NCBI GenBank assembly: GCA_023460615.1
Contig: JAEWPL010000028.1
Span: 1-5,305 of the forward strand
Source: Pseudomonadota bacterium
GTDB lineage: Bacteria; Pseudomonadota; Gammaproteobacteria; Enterobacterales; Succinivibrionaceae
DNA length: 5,305 nucleotides
Direction: 5' to 3'
A program made the position numbers and the translations under genes. Shown in pieces: positions 4,839 through 5,305 of this stretch. The notes beneath the pieces are model-generated. The model did no database searches. It was not told the DNA's origin and saw only the letters and a program-made list of their open reading frames with translations. The number at the start of each line of letters is the position of its first letter. The first letter of the stretch is position 1.

Positions 4839-5282
4839 AATGATCGTAATATTTATTTTGTCGCCGACTAAGGTTAACACCACGTTTTTATCCTTAGTAA
4901 TTACCCCTTTATCGATTAAACCTTGCTTAACAAGAGGCTCTAATTTATCGATTTGGTAAGAATTTGGATATTTTTTACCATTTTTATCAGTGATAGTTCC
5001 AATCTTTGGTGTTACATTCTGCATACCTAAATTTCTAGCCTTAGAAATAACACCAATTTGCTCTAAACGGTTAATTAAACGATAAACAGTGGCAATTCCA
5101 AGATCTGGTACGAATTCTTTAGCTTCATACCATAATTCCTTAGGTGAAGTACAACTACTTGAAGTTAAAATCTCAATGATATGCCTTCTTTGAGTTGTCA
5201 TTCTCAAACCACTAGCTTCAAGCTTTCTTAAAGTATCATCTGTAAGCTTGGTTGCAACCTGGTACTTCTCGTTGTCATCCAT
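4836..5282 (-). CDS. Fur-like winged-helix protein with an unrecognised C-terminal region
   Basis: The 148-residue product begins at an ATG with AAAAGG 10 nt upstream. Residues ~16-84 are clearly the Fur-family DNA-binding domain: LEASGLRMTTQRRHIIEIL (21-39), SPKELWYEAKEF (46-57) and the recognition-helix motif LGIATVYRLINRLEQIGVIS (61-80). The second half does not look like Fur. Residues 85-148 contain no histidine and no cysteine, so the HHHDH motif, the CxxC pairs and the usual metal ligands are absent. What is seen is a polar, lysine-rich stretch ending in beta-like segments (VVLTLVGDKINITII). The reading frame is intact to the next gene and I see no frameshift that would restore a Fur C-terminus. 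It is first in an operon with the DtxR-type gene. It probably binds DNA, but whether it senses metal is doubtful. The promoter is outside the window. Confidence 0.8.
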   Translation of the reverse strand: MDDNEKYQVATKLTDDTLRKLEASGLRMTTQRRHIIEILTSSSCTSPKELWYEAKEFVPDLGIATVYRLINRLEQIGVISKARNLGMQNVTPKIGTITDKNGKKYPNSYQIDKLEPLVKQGLIDKGVITKDKNVVLTLVGDKINITII

Positions 5283-5305
5283 GGTTTTATAACCTTTTGT
5301 TACTG

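Noticed and set aside
5041..5180. Frameshift hiding a normal Fur C-terminal domain
   Set aside because: The stretch downstream (5030-4836) shows no His-rich or CxxC-coding sequence that a shift could restore, and the frame runs cleanly to a stop overlapping the next ribosome-binding site.

Overview
The window is AT-rich and tightly packed, and every family in it is typical of Gram-negative bacteria. It holds a periplasmic maltose-binding protein whose N-terminus closely follows enterobacterial MalE, a YbaK-type Cys-tRNA(Pro) deacylase, an inner-membrane chemoreceptor and three regulators. This fits a low-GC gammaproteobacterium. A Succinivibrionaceae-like gut anaerobe is my best guess, but that is inference from gene type and base composition, not a database match.

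Layout: (i) 1-572, minus: the N-terminal half of malE, cut by the window start. (ii) 573-1045: a long non-coding gap. It contains three tandem copies of a palindrome with a fixed asymmetric centre just upstream of malE, a candidate promoter and a CRP-like site. (iii) 1046-1933, minus: an AraC-family regulator with a cupin sensor domain. (iv) 1934-1993: a 60-bp divergent promoter region. (v) 1994-2476, plus: ybaK, ending at a strong bidirectional hairpin terminator (2480-2503) shared with the convergent chemoreceptor gene. (vi) 2518-4119, minus: a methyl-accepting chemotaxis protein. Its true start is the ATG at 4119, and a 30-bp near-perfect palindrome lies in its leader. (vii) 4120-4376: a regulatory gap with further inverted repeats. 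(viii) 4377-4826 and 4836-5282, minus: a two-gene operon. The first gene encodes a Fur-type DNA-binding domain with an unrecognised, metal-ligand-free C-terminal part. The second encodes a short DtxR/MntR-type metalloregulator.

How they fit together: malE and the AraC-type gene are co-oriented neighbours, and the regulator may control sugar uptake. The Fur-like and DtxR-like genes are almost certainly co-transcribed and probably translationally coupled, which suggests a metal-responsive regulatory pair. ybaK and the chemoreceptor look like independent units. The items most worth a second look are the triple palindrome before malE, the palindromic chemoreceptor leader, and the Fur-like protein without a Fur sensor domain.
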